Source: Natrarchaeobaculum sulfurireducens
Lineage (GTDB): Archaea > Halobacteriota > Halobacteria > Halobacteriales > Natrialbaceae
Direction of reading: 5' to 3'
DNA length: 64,000 bases
Assembly: GCF_003430825.1 (NCBI RefSeq)
Contig: NZ_CP024047.1
Span: forward strand, 3,286,001 to 3,350,000
Shown: positions 1 to 13,641 of the stretch, piece by piece
Numbering within the stretch: position 1 is the stretch's first letter
Layout: each line of letters opens with the position of its first letter
Notes under the pieces: generated by a model
Told to the model about the DNA's origin: nothing
Databases searched by the model: none
What the model saw: only the letters and a program-made list of their open reading frames with translations
Position numbers and translations under genes: made by a program

Positions 1-2
1 CG

Positions 3-671
3 ACGAAGCCGGTATATCGCCGCCAGATTCGAACGCGCAAAGAGCCCGAGGTGTCCGCGACGAGCGACGCGGAACCGGGAGTCGCCTCGAGCCTGCGCGG
101 GCTGTTCAGGACGGAACTGCTCGTCGTCAGCGGCTTCTATCTCGTCTCGATGATGGCCATCGTGGCCCTCCAGTCGTTCACGACGGTGTTCGCGATCGAA
201 TCGTTCGGGTTCAGCGACTCGGCCGCGAACACCGTGTTGACGGCCTACCTCGTCGGGACGGCAGTCGGCGTCATCGCCGGCGGCCCGTTCGCCGATCGGG
301 CCCCGTTCCAGTACGTCATCGTCGGCGCGTTCGGCCTGGCTGCCGTCGGCATCTGGGTCACCGTCGTCGCGATCCACGGGAGTTACCTGACAGCCCTGGC
401 GGTCTTCGGGGTCGTGGGGTTGCTCATCGGAATGGCCCTCCCTTCGCGGGACAAACTCGCGAACTCCTTCGCGGACGAGGGCTCGACCGGGAAGAGCTTC
501 GGCTTCTTCTTTACGGGTCTCTCCCTCGGCGCCGTCATCAGCCCGGCAGTGGTCGGGGCGATCATCGACGCGTCCTCGGCGACCGCCGCCTTCCTCGTCG
601 TCAGCGGGATCCTCCTCGTCGGGGCTGCGATCGTCGTCGGGCTTGCCCTGTACGCTCGAGGGCGGTCGTAG
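3..671 (+). CDS. MFS transporter, C-terminal half (cut by window edge)
   Basis: The frame is open to the left edge, so the 5' half lies outside the window; a GTG at 51 is probably internal. The visible part starts with a basic, hydrophilic stretch like the central cytoplasmic loop of 12-TM major facilitator proteins. About six hydrophobic segments follow, including VVSGFYLVSMMAIVALQSF, YLVGTAVGVIAGGPFADR and FGFFFTGLSLGAVISPAVVG. The GGPFADR piece resembles the MFS loop motif that follows TM8. It ends with a short basic tail. The substrate cannot be told. It converges on the chemotaxis transducer gene with only 16 bp between them. Confidence 0.8.
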   Translation, partial: TKPVYRRQIRTRKEPEVSATSDAEPGVASSLRGLFRTELLVVSGFYLVSMMAIVALQSFTTVFAIESFGFSDSAANTVLTAYLVGTAVGVIAGGPFADRAPFQYVIVGAFGLAAVGIWVTVVAIHGSYLTALAVFGVVGLLIGMALPSRDKLANSFADEGSTGKSFGFFFTGLSLGAVISPAVVGAIIDASSATAAFLVVSGILLVGAAIVVGLALYARGRS

Positions 672-687
672 CCGGCTCGAGACCGGG

Positions 688-3171
<2,484 letters not shown>

Positions 3172-3312
3172 TTCCGAGACAGTTCTCTCAGCCGTAGTTA
3201 GCAGTTGTGGCCAAACGCGTACTCGAGAAGGAGCGGCGGGCCGCCGGAGGGTCGGCTTCGGTCCGTCGTTCGCCCCGGAAATCGCCGTAGCGGCCGCGAC
3301 GGCTCGAGTTCG

Positions 3313-5883
<2,571 letters not shown>

Positions 5884-6057
5884 TTCGGAAACGATTTTCC
5901 CGACAGACGATATTGTTTATGGCCCTGTAGAAATCATACATTATTATTCGTCCATTGAAATCGAAGACACAGCGATCGATACTGAAACCTTCTTGGAGTG
6001 TCGCCTCACGACTACAGATATGAACGACGGCGATCGCAGCCGCTCGAGGTGGCAGTC

Positions 6058-7077
6058 GTGACGAGCGTCAAGGAGTTCCGCGTCGACGAGCCGCCGACGG
6101 CCGACAGCCTCGGCCGTGGCGCGTTCGTCTTCACCGACGACTACTCGGTGTTCGACTGGGGGAAGATGCCCGATACGATCCCCGAAAAAGGCGCAAGTCT
6201 CTGTACGATGGGGGCGTTCAACTTCGAACTGCTCGAGCGTGCGGGCGTCCCGACCCACTACCGCGGCGTGGTCGAAGACGGCACTGTCGTCTCGCTCGCG
6301 GACGCGAGCGAACCACCCCGCGAGATGGCGATCGATCTCACGCAGGTCCCCGACCTGCCGAACGACGGCCGGGAGTACGACTACGACCAGTACCACGAGG
6401 ACGCCGCGGCGAACTACCTGATCCCCCTCGAGATCGTCTTCCGAAACCGCGTCCCCGTCGGCTCGAGTCTACGCCGCCGGACCGAACCGGCGGACCACGG
6501 CCTCGCAGTCGACGAGTGGCCCGACGAGGCAGTCGACCTCGAGGAGCCGATCCTCGAGTTCTCTACGAAGTACGAGGAGGGCGACCGGTACCTCGAGCGC
6601 GCCGAAGCCGACACCATCGCTGGCATCGCCTCGGTCGAGGACCTCGAGTCGATCGCCCGCGAGGTCAACCGGATCGTCACCGACCAGGCCGCCTCGGCGG
6701 AGCTGGAACACGAAGACGGGAAGATCGAGTGTCTGTACGTCGACGGCGAGATCCGCGTCGCCGACGTCGTCGGAACCTTCGACGAGAACCGCTTTAGCTA
6801 CGAGGGAGTCCAGCTCTCGAAGGAAGTGTTGCGCCAGTACCACAAGCGCGCCCAGCCCGAGTGGATCCGAGCCGTCGAGGCCGCAAAAGCCGAGGCAAAA
6901 CGCGAGGACGTCGCCGACTGGAAAGGGCTGTGTGACCAACAGCCACAGTCGCTCGAGGAGTCGGTGCTCGAGACGGCTCGAGACATGTACTGTGCGGGCA
7001 CCAACGCGTACACGGGCGAGGAGTGGTTCGATGCGCCGCCGCTCTCGAGTGCGATCGGTGCGATAAAAGGCCTGTAG
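6058..7077 (+). CDS. purC: Phosphoribosylaminoimidazole-succinocarboxamide synthase (SAICAR synthetase)
   Basis: Catalyses ATP-dependent ligation of aspartate to CAIR in purine synthesis, in the cytosol. The N-terminal sequence VTSVKEFRV then GRGAFVFTDDYSVFDWG matches the SAICAR synthetase nucleotide-binding start, and MPDTIPEKGASLCTMGAFNF is the family signature region. The C-terminal part carries SYEGVQLSKEVLRQYHKRAQPEW. I chose the GTG at 6058 (339 aa), because homologues begin at this point as MTSVKEF; the frame also offers a GTG at 5998, which adds 20 basic residues without family support. A TATA-like ATTATTATT lies around 5940. purU, purS and purQ lie within 11 kb, but this gene stands alone as a transcription unit. 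Confidence 0.93.
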   Translation: MTSVKEFRVDEPPTADSLGRGAFVFTDDYSVFDWGKMPDTIPEKGASLCTMGAFNFELLERAGVPTHYRGVVEDGTVVSLADASEPPREMAIDLTQVPDLPNDGREYDYDQYHEDAAANYLIPLEIVFRNRVPVGSSLRRRTEPADHGLAVDEWPDEAVDLEEPILEFSTKYEEGDRYLERAEADTIAGIASVEDLESIAREVNRIVTDQAASAELEHEDGKIECLYVDGEIRVADVVGTFDENRFSYEGVQLSKEVLRQYHKRAQPEWIRAVEAAKAEAKREDVADWKGLCDQQPQSLEESVLETARDMYCAGTNAYTGEEWFDAPPLSSAIGAIKGL

Positions 7078-7224
7078 CCGCCAACACGACCCATCGCCGT
7101 CGACCCGCCCGTCAGATCGGACGAAAAGACGAGAGCGTCTCCCCTCGAGTGGATCGACCGCTGGTTCGCTCATCGAAAAGAGTAACCCTCATATGTCGGG
7201 ATTAACCAGATACTGCTGAGTGCA

Positions 7225-7437
7225 ATGACCCTCATTAGCGTCGTCGCATCGAGTATCGCCCCCTTTGACCCCACAGTCGCCATCGCTGGCGTCGCCGGCG
7301 TCGCATTGACGATCTTCGTCGCAATCCTCACGTTCGTCGCCCTTGCTCCGGTCGTCTCTGCGAGCTGGAGCGAACAACTCCACGCGACCCCAAACGGCGG
7401 GCCGTCACTCGAGGCCGAGTCCAACGAAGCCGACTGA
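7225..7437 (+). CDS. Small single- or two-span membrane protein
   Basis: 70-aa protein whose residues 5-48 are almost wholly hydrophobic (IAGVAGVALTIFVAILTFVALA), followed by a short polar acidic tail. This would give one long or two short membrane spans. No family is recognised. The start ATG follows the T-rich stretch near 7190-7200 that could serve as a TATA region. It converges on the acetamidase gene. The reading frame has the GC-rich third-position pattern of neighbouring genes, which argues that it is real; small size keeps confidence moderate. Confidence 0.55.
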   Translation: MTLISVVASSIAPFDPTVAIAGVAGVALTIFVAILTFVALAPVVSASWSEQLHATPNGGPSLEAESNEAD

Positions 7438-7524
7438 ACCCACGGCGGACCGCGGCTCGCGCTCGATTCACTCTCCCGACCGACGCCGTCGCCGAGCCAC
7501 AGCGGACGCAAACGGGTCGCGTCG

Positions 7525-8832
7525 CTACAGGTCGTACTGGTCGCGGACCAGATGCGCCATTCCACGCTCTTCGAGGATCTCCAACGGCGCGAGCACGTCG
7601 AGCTGGACGACGCCCGGCAGACGGCCGACCTGAACACCGCCGGTGAACGTACACCGCGCCCGAACCTCTCCCTCGCTCATGTCGAGCAGCGAGCCCGCGC
7701 GATCGAACGCGTTCTGGGTGGCGTCGTTGATCGTCGCTCCCGAGCCGATGACCTGGATCGGCCCCATTGCCTCCTCGAGATCGACGCCGTGAGCGGCAGC
7801 GAGCTCGCGGCCGGTCTCGAGTTCTTCGTTACTGTAGGGTTTGCTGATAAACGGCAGATCCTCCGCATTTGGCAAAAGGATCGGACCATCGAGATCGAGC
7901 CCCTCGATGACCTCGACGTCCATCCGGACGGTGCCGCTGACGTCGGTCGTGTGCAAGGAGAGTTCGCCGTCGCCCTGATTGGCGTGGAGGTCACCGACGT
8001 AGACGCCGCCGCCGTCGACCTTGACGGGACAGATGAGCGTCGCGCCGGCGCGCACCTCGGAGATGTCCATGTGTCCGTCGGTGCGCTGCTCGAGGTCGGC
8101 TTCGCTCTCGAGTCCCCAGTCGTGATCGGCGTCGATGAGGAACTGTCCGAAGTCACCGGCGTTATGCGAATCGGGCAGTTCGATGGGTGGCGTCGTCCCG
8201 ACGTTCCCGATGAAGGGGCGCAGTCGGCCCAGCGTGCCGGGTATCTCCGAGGGTTCATAGAGCACGATCGGGTGCTGGCGGGCGTTCTCGGGAATGTCCA
8301 TCACGTCCGCTGCGTCCGTGGCGAGTTCGTGAGCCCCGTCGTCGTCCATCGTCAGGCCGACCGTATGGTCGTCGTCGAAGGCGACGGTGTAGCCGTACTC
8401 GAAGCCGAACGCGGAGGCGTTCGCGCCACACTCCGCACAGCGGATGGCGTCCTCGCCGGTTCCCTCGACGACCGAGTCGGGCCACTCGGTACCACAGTCG
8501 GGACAGCGGTGATCGACGAACGGATCGTCGCCGAACGCACCCTCGCGCTCGCGCATCGTCCCCGTACTGGTCGCCATGCTGGTCACCTCGATCTCCCGGA
8601 TCTTCAGCGCGATCGCGTCGCCGACCTCGGCGTTCTCGACGCGAACCGGTCGCGTTACCTCGTGACCACCGCGAAACTCGGGCGTGATCATCGGCCCCCA
8701 GCACGCCGGCGGCGTGTACGTCTCGATCGTGCCACCGTCGGCGACGGTACCCGCCCACTCCTGGTCCGGGCCGACGAGCCCAAGTGTGTACTCGTCGACG
8801 GACAGCTCCTGTTGTACTTCTTGTTGTGACAT
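7525..8832 (-). CDS. Acetamidase/formamidase family amidohydrolase
   Basis: FmdA/AmdA-type enzyme expected to hydrolyse formamide or short aliphatic amides to ammonia and the carboxylate in the cytosol. Family hallmarks seen: an N-terminal GGTIETYTPPACWGPMITPEFRGG-type region, DLHANQGDGE (metal/substrate loop) and a late segment with GSGATINDATQNAF. An inserted zinc-ribbon-like patch, HRCPDCGTEWPDS followed by CAECG, lies around residues 135-165 and is typical of the longer halophile forms. I prefer the start at 8832 (MSQQEVQQELS, 435 aa); an ATG 25 codons upstream (8907) is possible but adds a poorly conserved stretch. It is monocistronic, convergent with the small membrane protein. Confidence 0.88.
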   Translation of the reverse strand: MSQQEVQQELSVDEYTLGLVGPDQEWAGTVADGGTIETYTPPACWGPMITPEFRGGHEVTRPVRVENAEVGDAIALKIREIEVTSMATSTGTMREREGAFGDDPFVDHRCPDCGTEWPDSVVEGTGEDAIRCAECGANASAFGFEYGYTVAFDDDHTVGLTMDDDGAHELATDAADVMDIPENARQHPIVLYEPSEIPGTLGRLRPFIGNVGTTPPIELPDSHNAGDFGQFLIDADHDWGLESEADLEQRTDGHMDISEVRAGATLICPVKVDGGGVYVGDLHANQGDGELSLHTTDVSGTVRMDVEVIEGLDLDGPILLPNAEDLPFISKPYSNEELETGRELAAAHGVDLEEAMGPIQVIGSGATINDATQNAFDRAGSLLDMSEGEVRARCTFTGGVQVGRLPGVVQLDVLAPLEILEERGMAHLVRDQYDL

Positions 8833-8957
8833 CTCATGGCTAGATAGGCCATCGACCGGCATAAACTGACGGTAAAATCCCACGTCGCCTCGCACCTGAG
8901 TGTCCAATCCCGCTACCTGACAGCGACGAACGCCGCTGTATGCAAAACGGCGAGTTC

Positions 8958-9041
8958 TACAGTAGCCACTGCACGTCAGTGCGTACCCGCTCGCCAGACG
9001 GATCGGTGATCAGTGTGTAACTCGTTGCAGTTGTTACTAGA
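8958..9041. repeat. 84-bp structured dispersed repeat, copy 1
   Basis: This 84-bp block matches the block at 17561-17644 over its whole length with about ten substitutions and no gaps. Ends are short inverted repeats (TACAGTA / TACTAGA here, less perfect than in copy 2). Inside are a hairpin (CACTG around 8967 pairing with CAGTG) and GATCGGTGATC. It lies in a 557-bp gap between the amidase start and a small zinc-finger gene; I found no other gene in the gap. It looks like a solo non-autonomous element of REP or MITE type. Confidence 0.75.
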
Positions 9042-9389
9042 GCCCGTCCAGCAGACGGACCACCTCGAGTCGACCGATCGCATGCGAGTCGTCACCGAAG
9101 CCGTCCTCGAGATCCTGCGAGACGCAGCCCAGCGGCGAGGCCGAAGCCGTCGCGACCCCTCAGGTGGACTCGAGCACTGTCCGAGGACGTCGCGTTGAAC
9201 CGCAGCGACGCCTGCGTCAGCGTTCACAGGCTGACGATCGAACACGATACTCACACAGCATCCCACGTTCGTTTGACTCTCCAGGAGTTCGTGTGGTTTC
9301 AGTGGACGATTCAGGAATTGTCAGTGGATCAACCGTCGATACCGCCGCAAACAGTTCGTTCAAGGACCGGTCGTCCGTCGGCTCAGATA

Positions 9390-9548
9390 ATGGTCGATTC
9401 GACCGATTCGGACCCGGCCCGCTGTCGCCACTGCGGCGAGACGCTCGAGGAGCGCCCCCAGCGACGAGTCGTCAGTTCGATCGAGGACGGACAAGTAGTC
9501 CACCGGCAGTTCTGTGCCGACGACTGCCTCGAAGCCTGGAGCGAATAG
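9390..9548 (+). CDS. Small CxxC zinc-finger protein (DUF7576-like)
   Basis: 52-aa protein with two metal-binding pairs: CRHCGE near the N-terminus and FCADDC near the C-terminus, giving a treble-clef-like Cx2C...Cx3C arrangement. Such mini-proteins are common and conserved in haloarchaea; the DUF7576 name is from memory. The ATG at 9390 is chosen because the longer upstream frame is not zinc-finger-like. No function is known. A strong 17-bp inverted repeat follows, apparently ending both this gene and the convergent one. Confidence 0.75.
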   Translation: MVDSTDSDPARCRHCGETLEERPQRRVVSSIEDGQVVHRQFCADDCLEAWSE

Positions 9549-9591
9549 CTCGGCGGCTCGAAGTGTTACCAACAGCCGAAAATCAGTCGTC

Positions 9592-9636
9592 ACGACCGAC
9601 GCTGGCCGTCCGGCGGAGCCGGCCAGCGTCGGTCGT
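9592..9636. terminator. 17-bp perfect inverted repeat between convergent genes
   Basis: The arms 9592-9608 and 9620-9636 are perfectly complementary (17 bp, GC-rich) around an 11-nt loop. The structure sits between the stop codons of two convergent small genes (9548 and 9651), where a bidirectional terminator or transcript-stabilising hairpin would be expected. No T-tract follows on either side, so a role as an intrinsic archaeal terminator is only inferred. Confidence 0.5.
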
Positions 9637-9650
9637 CCTCGAGTCGATGG

Positions 9651-9824
9651 TTACCGCCACTCCTCGAGGGACGCGGCTGCCGTCTCGTGCATCGAGACCC
9701 ACGCGTCGTCCCGCGTGAGATCGGCGATGACGAGCTGTGGCCGACCGTCGATCTCGTCGATCGCGGCGACTACGTCGCGGTCGTCTGCCGAACGTCGGCC
9801 GACCGATCCCACGTTGGGTGTCAT
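9651..9824 (-). CDS. 57-aa conserved haloarchaeal protein (DUF7556-like)
   Basis: I translated this frame by hand: it begins MTPNVGSVGRRSADDRD, continues with VVAAIDEIDGRPQLVIADL and ends with a Trp-Arg pair. The compact alternation of hydrophobic strands and acidic turns suggests a small folded protein with a beta-rich core. The pattern matches a conserved haloarchaeal family that I know as DUF7556; no function is known. The ATG at 9822-9824 directly precedes a TATG-rich intergenic stretch. It is convergent with the zinc-finger gene. Confidence 0.7.
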   Translation of the reverse strand: MTPNVGSVGRRSADDRDVVAAIDEIDGRPQLVIADLTRDDAWVSMHETAAASLEEWR

Positions 9825-10061
9825 ATGCGAAGATTACTCGTCGGGGAGTATGAACGTTACGAAGCTACCCGAGACAGAAAACGTTCGGCCAACAATATCG
9901 ACGCTATCGAAGAATTCCCAAGCGTATTACCATTGGGGCTTGAGAGACCGGATTTGGGCAATCTGACGGCATCGTCGTCAGCCGACCTGTTCGCTCCGGG
10001 CGTCGGCCAGCCGTGACACGAGGCCCCGAGGTCGAGTCGAGTGTGTTCGTTCGACCTGCTA

Positions 10062-11012
10062 TCAGTTGTCGTCGGTGATCGCACGGCCAATCCCATCGAT
10101 CGGCCGGTCCGGCGTGATCTCGGCGACTTCCTCGGGAAGACCGAGCAGGTACTCGTCGCTGTTTTCACGAATCGTCGTGCGGCCGCGGTGGACGGAGACG
10201 TCGCCGCGTAGATGCAGGCGAACCGCCTCGAGAAGCGCGTCGGCCTCGAGTGGCTGGCCCCGCCGTTTCATCGTTTCCACATCGGCGTCGTCGGGGACGT
10301 CGAACGCCCGCTGGGTGATGATCGGCCCCTGGTCGAGGTCGGTCGTCACGTAGTGGGCGGTGACGCCGGCGATCCGGACGCCCTCCTCGACGGCCTGGCG
10401 ATAGGCTTCAGCACCGGGGAACGCCGGGAGCAGCGATGGATGGACGTTGATGATGCGGTCTTCGTAGCGGAAGACGACGTTGGGCGAGAGAATCCGCATG
10501 TAGCGAGCGAGCACGATGAGGTCGACGTCGTACTCCGACAGGACCTCGAGCAGCCGGTCTTCGTTCTGCTGGCCGCCCTCGTCGCCGATATCGTGGAACG
10601 GAACGTCGTAGTGGTCGGCCAGCGGCTCGAGGTCGTCGTGGTTACCGACAACCACGCCGATGTCTGCGCCGAGGTCGTCGTTCGCCCACGCCTCGAACAG
10701 CGCCTCGAGACAGTGGCTCTCTTTGGTGACGAGGACAGCGATCTGTTGTGTCTCTCGGTCCGAAGGAAAGCGAACCTGGACATCGAGGCCGAGGTCGTCA
10801 CCGAGTGTATGGAGATCCGCGCGGAGTTTCGCTTCCGTACAGACCATTTCCGAGGTATCGATGGCGATGTACATCCGGAAGACGCCGTCACGAACCGCCT
10901 GATCGAGGTCCTCGATGTTGAGTCCGCGCTCGAACAGGAGGCTCGTCACGCGCGCGACCAATCCAGTGTCGTCCCCTCCGATCACCGTAATTTCGGCGAT
11001 GTCGGTCGTCAT
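10062..11012 (-). CDS. purU: Formyltetrahydrofolate deformylase
   Basis: Hydrolyses 10-formyl-THF to THF plus formate, supplying formate and balancing one-carbon pools for purine synthesis. The N-terminal ACT domain (residues about 5-80, ITVIGGDDTGLVARVTSLLFE) is followed by a formyltransferase-fold domain. The active-site Asn-His-Asp set is visible in INVHPSLLPAFPGAEAY, GVTAHYVTT and DLDQGPII. About 45 residues extend beyond the usual bacterial C-terminus. The start at 11012 (MTTDIAEITVIGG, 316 aa) is chosen because it begins right before the ACT domain; in-frame starts at 11057 and 11153 are possible. Confidence 0.9.
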   Translation of the reverse strand: MTTDIAEITVIGGDDTGLVARVTSLLFERGLNIEDLDQAVRDGVFRMYIAIDTSEMVCTEAKLRADLHTLGDDLGLDVQVRFPSDRETQQIAVLVTKESHCLEALFEAWANDDLGADIGVVVGNHDDLEPLADHYDVPFHDIGDEGGQQNEDRLLEVLSEYDVDLIVLARYMRILSPNVVFRYEDRIINVHPSLLPAFPGAEAYRQAVEEGVRIAGVTAHYVTTDLDQGPIITQRAFDVPDDADVETMKRRGQPLEADALLEAVRLHLRGDVSVHRGRTTIRENSDEYLLGLPEEVAEITPDRPIDGIGRAITDDN

Positions 11013-11285
11013 CGGCTCCACCTCCGCTCGAGCGTTCGTCGGAACATCAGTACGCATCTCAGTTTTCCGCCGGTGAAAAGTCCTGCTTTCCTCGAATTCG
11101 GCTGCGAGCGATTCGATATCACACCAGTACATCCCACGCCCACCTGATCCCACGGGCGTCCCACACGTTCTCCGCCCGGACCACAGCGCCGAAACGCCGG
11201 CAAAAAGGGCCTTTCTGTCACTGGACCCTCATCGCCGAACGATGACCGACTCGAGGAGTCGCGTTTAATTCGGGCTCACGAGCGT

Positions 11286-11501
11286 ATGACGATCGTGTTG
11301 ACGGTTATAGCGCTCTCTGAAACGGCACCCGACGAACTCGATCGAATCTACGACAGGATCGATCCTGATAGCCTGGAGAGCCTCTTCGTTCCGGCCAACG
11401 CCGCTGCAAAGCGTAACGCGGACCAGGTGTCGTTCAGGCTCGGGGGGTACACGGTTACGGTTCACGCGTCCAGGACGATCATCGTCACAGGTTCGGCGTG
11501 A
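11286..11501 (+). CDS. HalOD1-like small regulatory domain protein
   Basis: 71-aa protein that is essentially one HalOD1-type output domain: an N-terminal strand, then APDELDRIYDRIDPDSLESLF and a C-terminal beta-hairpin (VSFRLGGYTVTVHASRTIIV). HalOD1 is a haloarchaeal domain often found at the end of response-regulator-like proteins, and stand-alone versions are common; what it binds is not known. It lies divergent from purU and upstream of a leftward C2H2 gene. The start ATG is clear. Confidence 0.65.
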   Translation: MTIVLTVIALSETAPDELDRIYDRIDPDSLESLFVPANAAAKRNADQVSFRLGGYTVTVHASRTIIVTGSA

Positions 11502-11570
11502 CGATGGCATCGAGTCTCCGCGTCGACGGTTGGACTCGAACCGAGAAGCAGTGTCTGGTCGACCGTCCGA

Positions 11571-11723
11571 TCAGTGGGCCGCGTGAACGTGTTCGCGAAG
11601 GCCGTCGACCTCGTCGAACGCCTCGTCGCAGACGGCACAGGTGTTGTGATGCAACGCGACGTGTTGGGTGACGCCGGCCGCTGACTGGAAGCTCTCGTCG
11701 CAGGTGGAGCAGTTGTATCCCAT
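11571..11723 (-). CDS. 50-aa protein with two C2H2 zinc fingers
   Basis: Hand translation gives two fingers in tandem: MGYNCSTCDESF...HVALHH and CAVCDEAF...HVHAAH, each Cx2C-x12-Hx3-4H with classic finger spacing. Such di-finger micro-proteins are widespread in haloarchaea and could bind DNA, RNA or protein; the function is unknown. Upstream lies an A/T-rich promoter zone with the 12-bp palindrome GCTATCGATAGC at 11773-11784, about 50 bp before the start. Confidence 0.75.
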   Translation of the reverse strand: MGYNCSTCDESFQSAAGVTQHVALHHNTCAVCDEAFDEVDGLREHVHAAH

Positions 11724-11957
11724 AGCGTTAGTAAATTGAGTGAGGCAGCGTAAAAACAGTTGCTAGGATATAGCTATCGATAGCCCATTTATTTTAATAA
11801 CACGAGCGTGTGTGGTCATACCATCTTCACGATCGACCGACCGAGCGGGCCAGCCGATAGCGTGCTCGTCTCGGGCGTACCGACGTGCTCGTGACGTGCT
11901 CGGCGTGACGACACGAACGTTCGAACCGGTCAGGAGGGAGTAGCCGAGAGACGACGC

Positions 11958-12179
11958 TCACCTGGCGTCCTCACGCGAGACGAACGCGTCGCCCCAGGCT
12001 TTGATCCAGCGGTCGCGTGTCGCCTCGAGCGTCACCGACGAGTAGATCGTACAGGAGTCGGGGCGGTGGTCGCGTCGCTCGACGTACGCCTCGTAACACG
12101 GCGAGACGTCGGGCAGCGGTGGCTCACCTGCTACGTCCGCTGTGGTGGACTCAGCGTCGCGTTCTGACACTCGATCCAC
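11958..12179 (-). CDS. Small haloarchaeal protein with PDxCTIY motif (DUF7511-like)
   Basis: 73-aa acidic protein. Its core (YEAYVERRDHRPDSCTIY, then a Trp-containing helix) resembles a family of small haloarchaeal proteins with a PDECTIYP motif that I recall as DUF7511. The start lies 4 bp after the stop of the COG0523 GTPase gene on the same strand, so the two are almost certainly one operon, which suggests a link to metal homeostasis. No metal-binding cluster is evident beyond two cysteines. Confidence 0.55.
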   Translation of the reverse strand: MDRVSERDAESTTADVAGEPPLPDVSPCYEAYVERRDHRPDSCTIYSSVTLEATRDRWIKAWGDAFVSREDAR

Positions 12180-12183
12180 CCAT

Positions 12184-13470
12184 TTAGTCTGCGAGCCCGA
12201 TCTCTTCCTGGTCGTCTTCCGTCTCCGCTCCTGGACCGTCAGTTGCGTCCTCCGCCTCCGATTCTGCTGACGGCTCGAACGGCGGGAACCGGTTCTCGTA
12301 GCTCGACCAGTCTTCCTCGAGTTCCCCGTCGGTGAGCAGACAAGCCTCGAGCGCGTCCCGAAGGTCGTCGTGGTCCATCTCGACGCCGATCACGACGAGA
12401 CGGTCGTTTCTGTCGCCCCAGCGGTCGTGCCAGGCGTCCTCGAGTTGTGGATACGCCTCGAGTTGCTCCTCGCGTTCGTCGGCCGGAAGCGCATCGACCC
12501 ACCGTCCGGCTGGAGCGACCCGGATCGACTTTCCGGCGACGTTGAGCGTGATCGCTACGTCCTCGCGGGTTGCGATCCAGAAGTGCCCTTTCGAACGGAC
12601 GACGTCCTCCGGGAACGCATCGAGCAGATCCGCGAACCGCTCTGGGTGGAACGGTCGGCGCGCCTCGAAAACGAACGAGGTGACGCCGTGTTCTTCTTCG
12701 GCCGATTCGTGGGGCTCCTGAAGCTCTTGCATCCAGCCAGCGGATCGGCTCGCGTCCTCGAAGTCGAACCGGTCGGTGTCGATGACGTCGTCGGGATCGA
12801 CACGACCGTGTTCGATCCGCAGGATCTCCGCACGCGGCTGGAGGACCGACACCGTTTCCTCGATCTCCGAAAGGGTGTCCTCGTCGACGAGGTCACACTT
12901 GTTCAACAGGAGGACGTCACAGAATTCCACCTGTTCGACGAGCAGGTCGCCGAGGTGCTTTTTCGTTCCGTCGTCATCGAGGACCTCATCCGATTGCATC
13001 GCCTCGTGGAACTGATGGGCGTCGACAACGGTGACCGTCGTATCGAGGTGACAGCCCTCGAGCGGTTCGATGCCGGTCTCCTCGTAGAACTCCGTGGGAT
13101 CGAGATCGGACTGATCGAACCCGAGCGTGAGCGTCTGAGCGACCGGCAGCGGTTCGGCAACGCCGGTCGACTCGACCACGATGGCGTCGAACTCACGATC
13201 CGAGGCGGTGAGCTCGCCGATCGCATCGAGTAGGTCACCGCGCAGCTCACAGCAGATACAGCCGTTCGAAAGCTCGATGAGCTCTTCGTCTTCGTCCGTG
13301 ATATCAGAGGATTCGGCAACCCGGTCGGCGTCGACGTTGACCTCTCCCATGTCGTTGACGAGAACGGCGAGGTCGCGGTCGGTCTCGTGCAAGACGTGGT
13401 TCAACGTCGTCGTCTTGCCAGCACCGAGGGTTCCGGACAGTACCGTCACGGGAATCGAGTCGTCGGACAT
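12184..13470 (-). CDS. COG0523 (CobW/P47K) G3E-family metallochaperone GTPase
   Basis: 428-aa GTPase of the group that inserts or allocates Zn, Co or other metals. Walker A is GTLGAGKTTT (residues about 13-22), the metal-binding CxCC motif is in NGCICCELR (about 68-76), Walker-B/G3-like EST is in VVESTGVAEPLPV, and NKCDLVD is the guanine-specificity motif. The C-terminal CobW_C domain has GHFWIATR and GRWVDALP. An acidic tail (about 45 residues) follows. A perfect 8-5-8 inverted repeat sits 23-43 bp before the start codon, where the promoter should be, suggesting repressor control, plausibly by metal. The substrate metal cannot be told from sequence. Confidence 0.9.
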   Translation of the reverse strand: MSDDSIPVTVLSGTLGAGKTTTLNHVLHETDRDLAVLVNDMGEVNVDADRVAESSDITDEDEELIELSNGCICCELRGDLLDAIGELTASDREFDAIVVESTGVAEPLPVAQTLTLGFDQSDLDPTEFYEETGIEPLEGCHLDTTVTVVDAHQFHEAMQSDEVLDDDGTKKHLGDLLVEQVEFCDVLLLNKCDLVDEDTLSEIEETVSVLQPRAEILRIEHGRVDPDDVIDTDRFDFEDASRSAGWMQELQEPHESAEEEHGVTSFVFEARRPFHPERFADLLDAFPEDVVRSKGHFWIATREDVAITLNVAGKSIRVAPAGRWVDALPADEREEQLEAYPQLEDAWHDRWGDRNDRLVVIGVEMDHDDLRDALEACLLTDGELEEDWSSYENRFPPFEPSAESEAEDATDGPGAETEDDQEEIGLAD

Positions 13471-13492
13471 TCAGTTAACAACTATGCTTCCA

Positions 13493-13513
13493 AGATAATA
13501 GAAGTTATTATCT
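13493..13513. promoter_or_regulatory. Palindromic operator candidate for the COG0523 operon
   Basis: AGATAATA-GAAGT-TATTATCT is a perfect inverted repeat with 8-bp arms and a 5-bp spacer. It lies 23-43 bp upstream of the GTPase ATG, overlapping the expected TATA/BRE position of a leaderless haloarchaeal promoter. Symmetry plus position fits a site for a dimeric repressor (for example of the DtxR, Fur or ArsR kind); which one is not shown by the sequence. Confidence 0.6.
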
Positions 13514-13572
13514 CGATTTAGAAGTTTAGTAACAGCCACGAGGACATTGGTTCGAGCGTCCCACTCGAGCGG

Positions 13573-13627
13573 TCAGTAACGAACGCGACGACCGATCAGT
13601 AACGAACGCGACGACCGATCAGTAACG
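13573..13627. repeat. 23-bp tandem repeat, 2.4 copies
   Basis: The unit TCAGTAACGAACGCGACGACCGA occurs perfectly at 13573-13595 and 13596-13618, with a partial third copy starting at 13619. It lies between the COG0523 promoter and the end of the SHOCT-protein gene, and probably reflects slipped replication. Confidence 0.85.
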
Positions 13628-13641
13628 CAGGCAACAGGCGA

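Noticed and set aside
7552-8829. 425-codon open frame opposite the acetamidase gene
   Set aside because: It mirrors the amidase codons and shows no family features; the opposite strand carries all amidase motifs.
8976-9266. Reverse-strand open frame over the 84-bp repeat
   Set aside because: Part of it is repeat sequence and the rest is Arg/Ser-rich with no recognised features.
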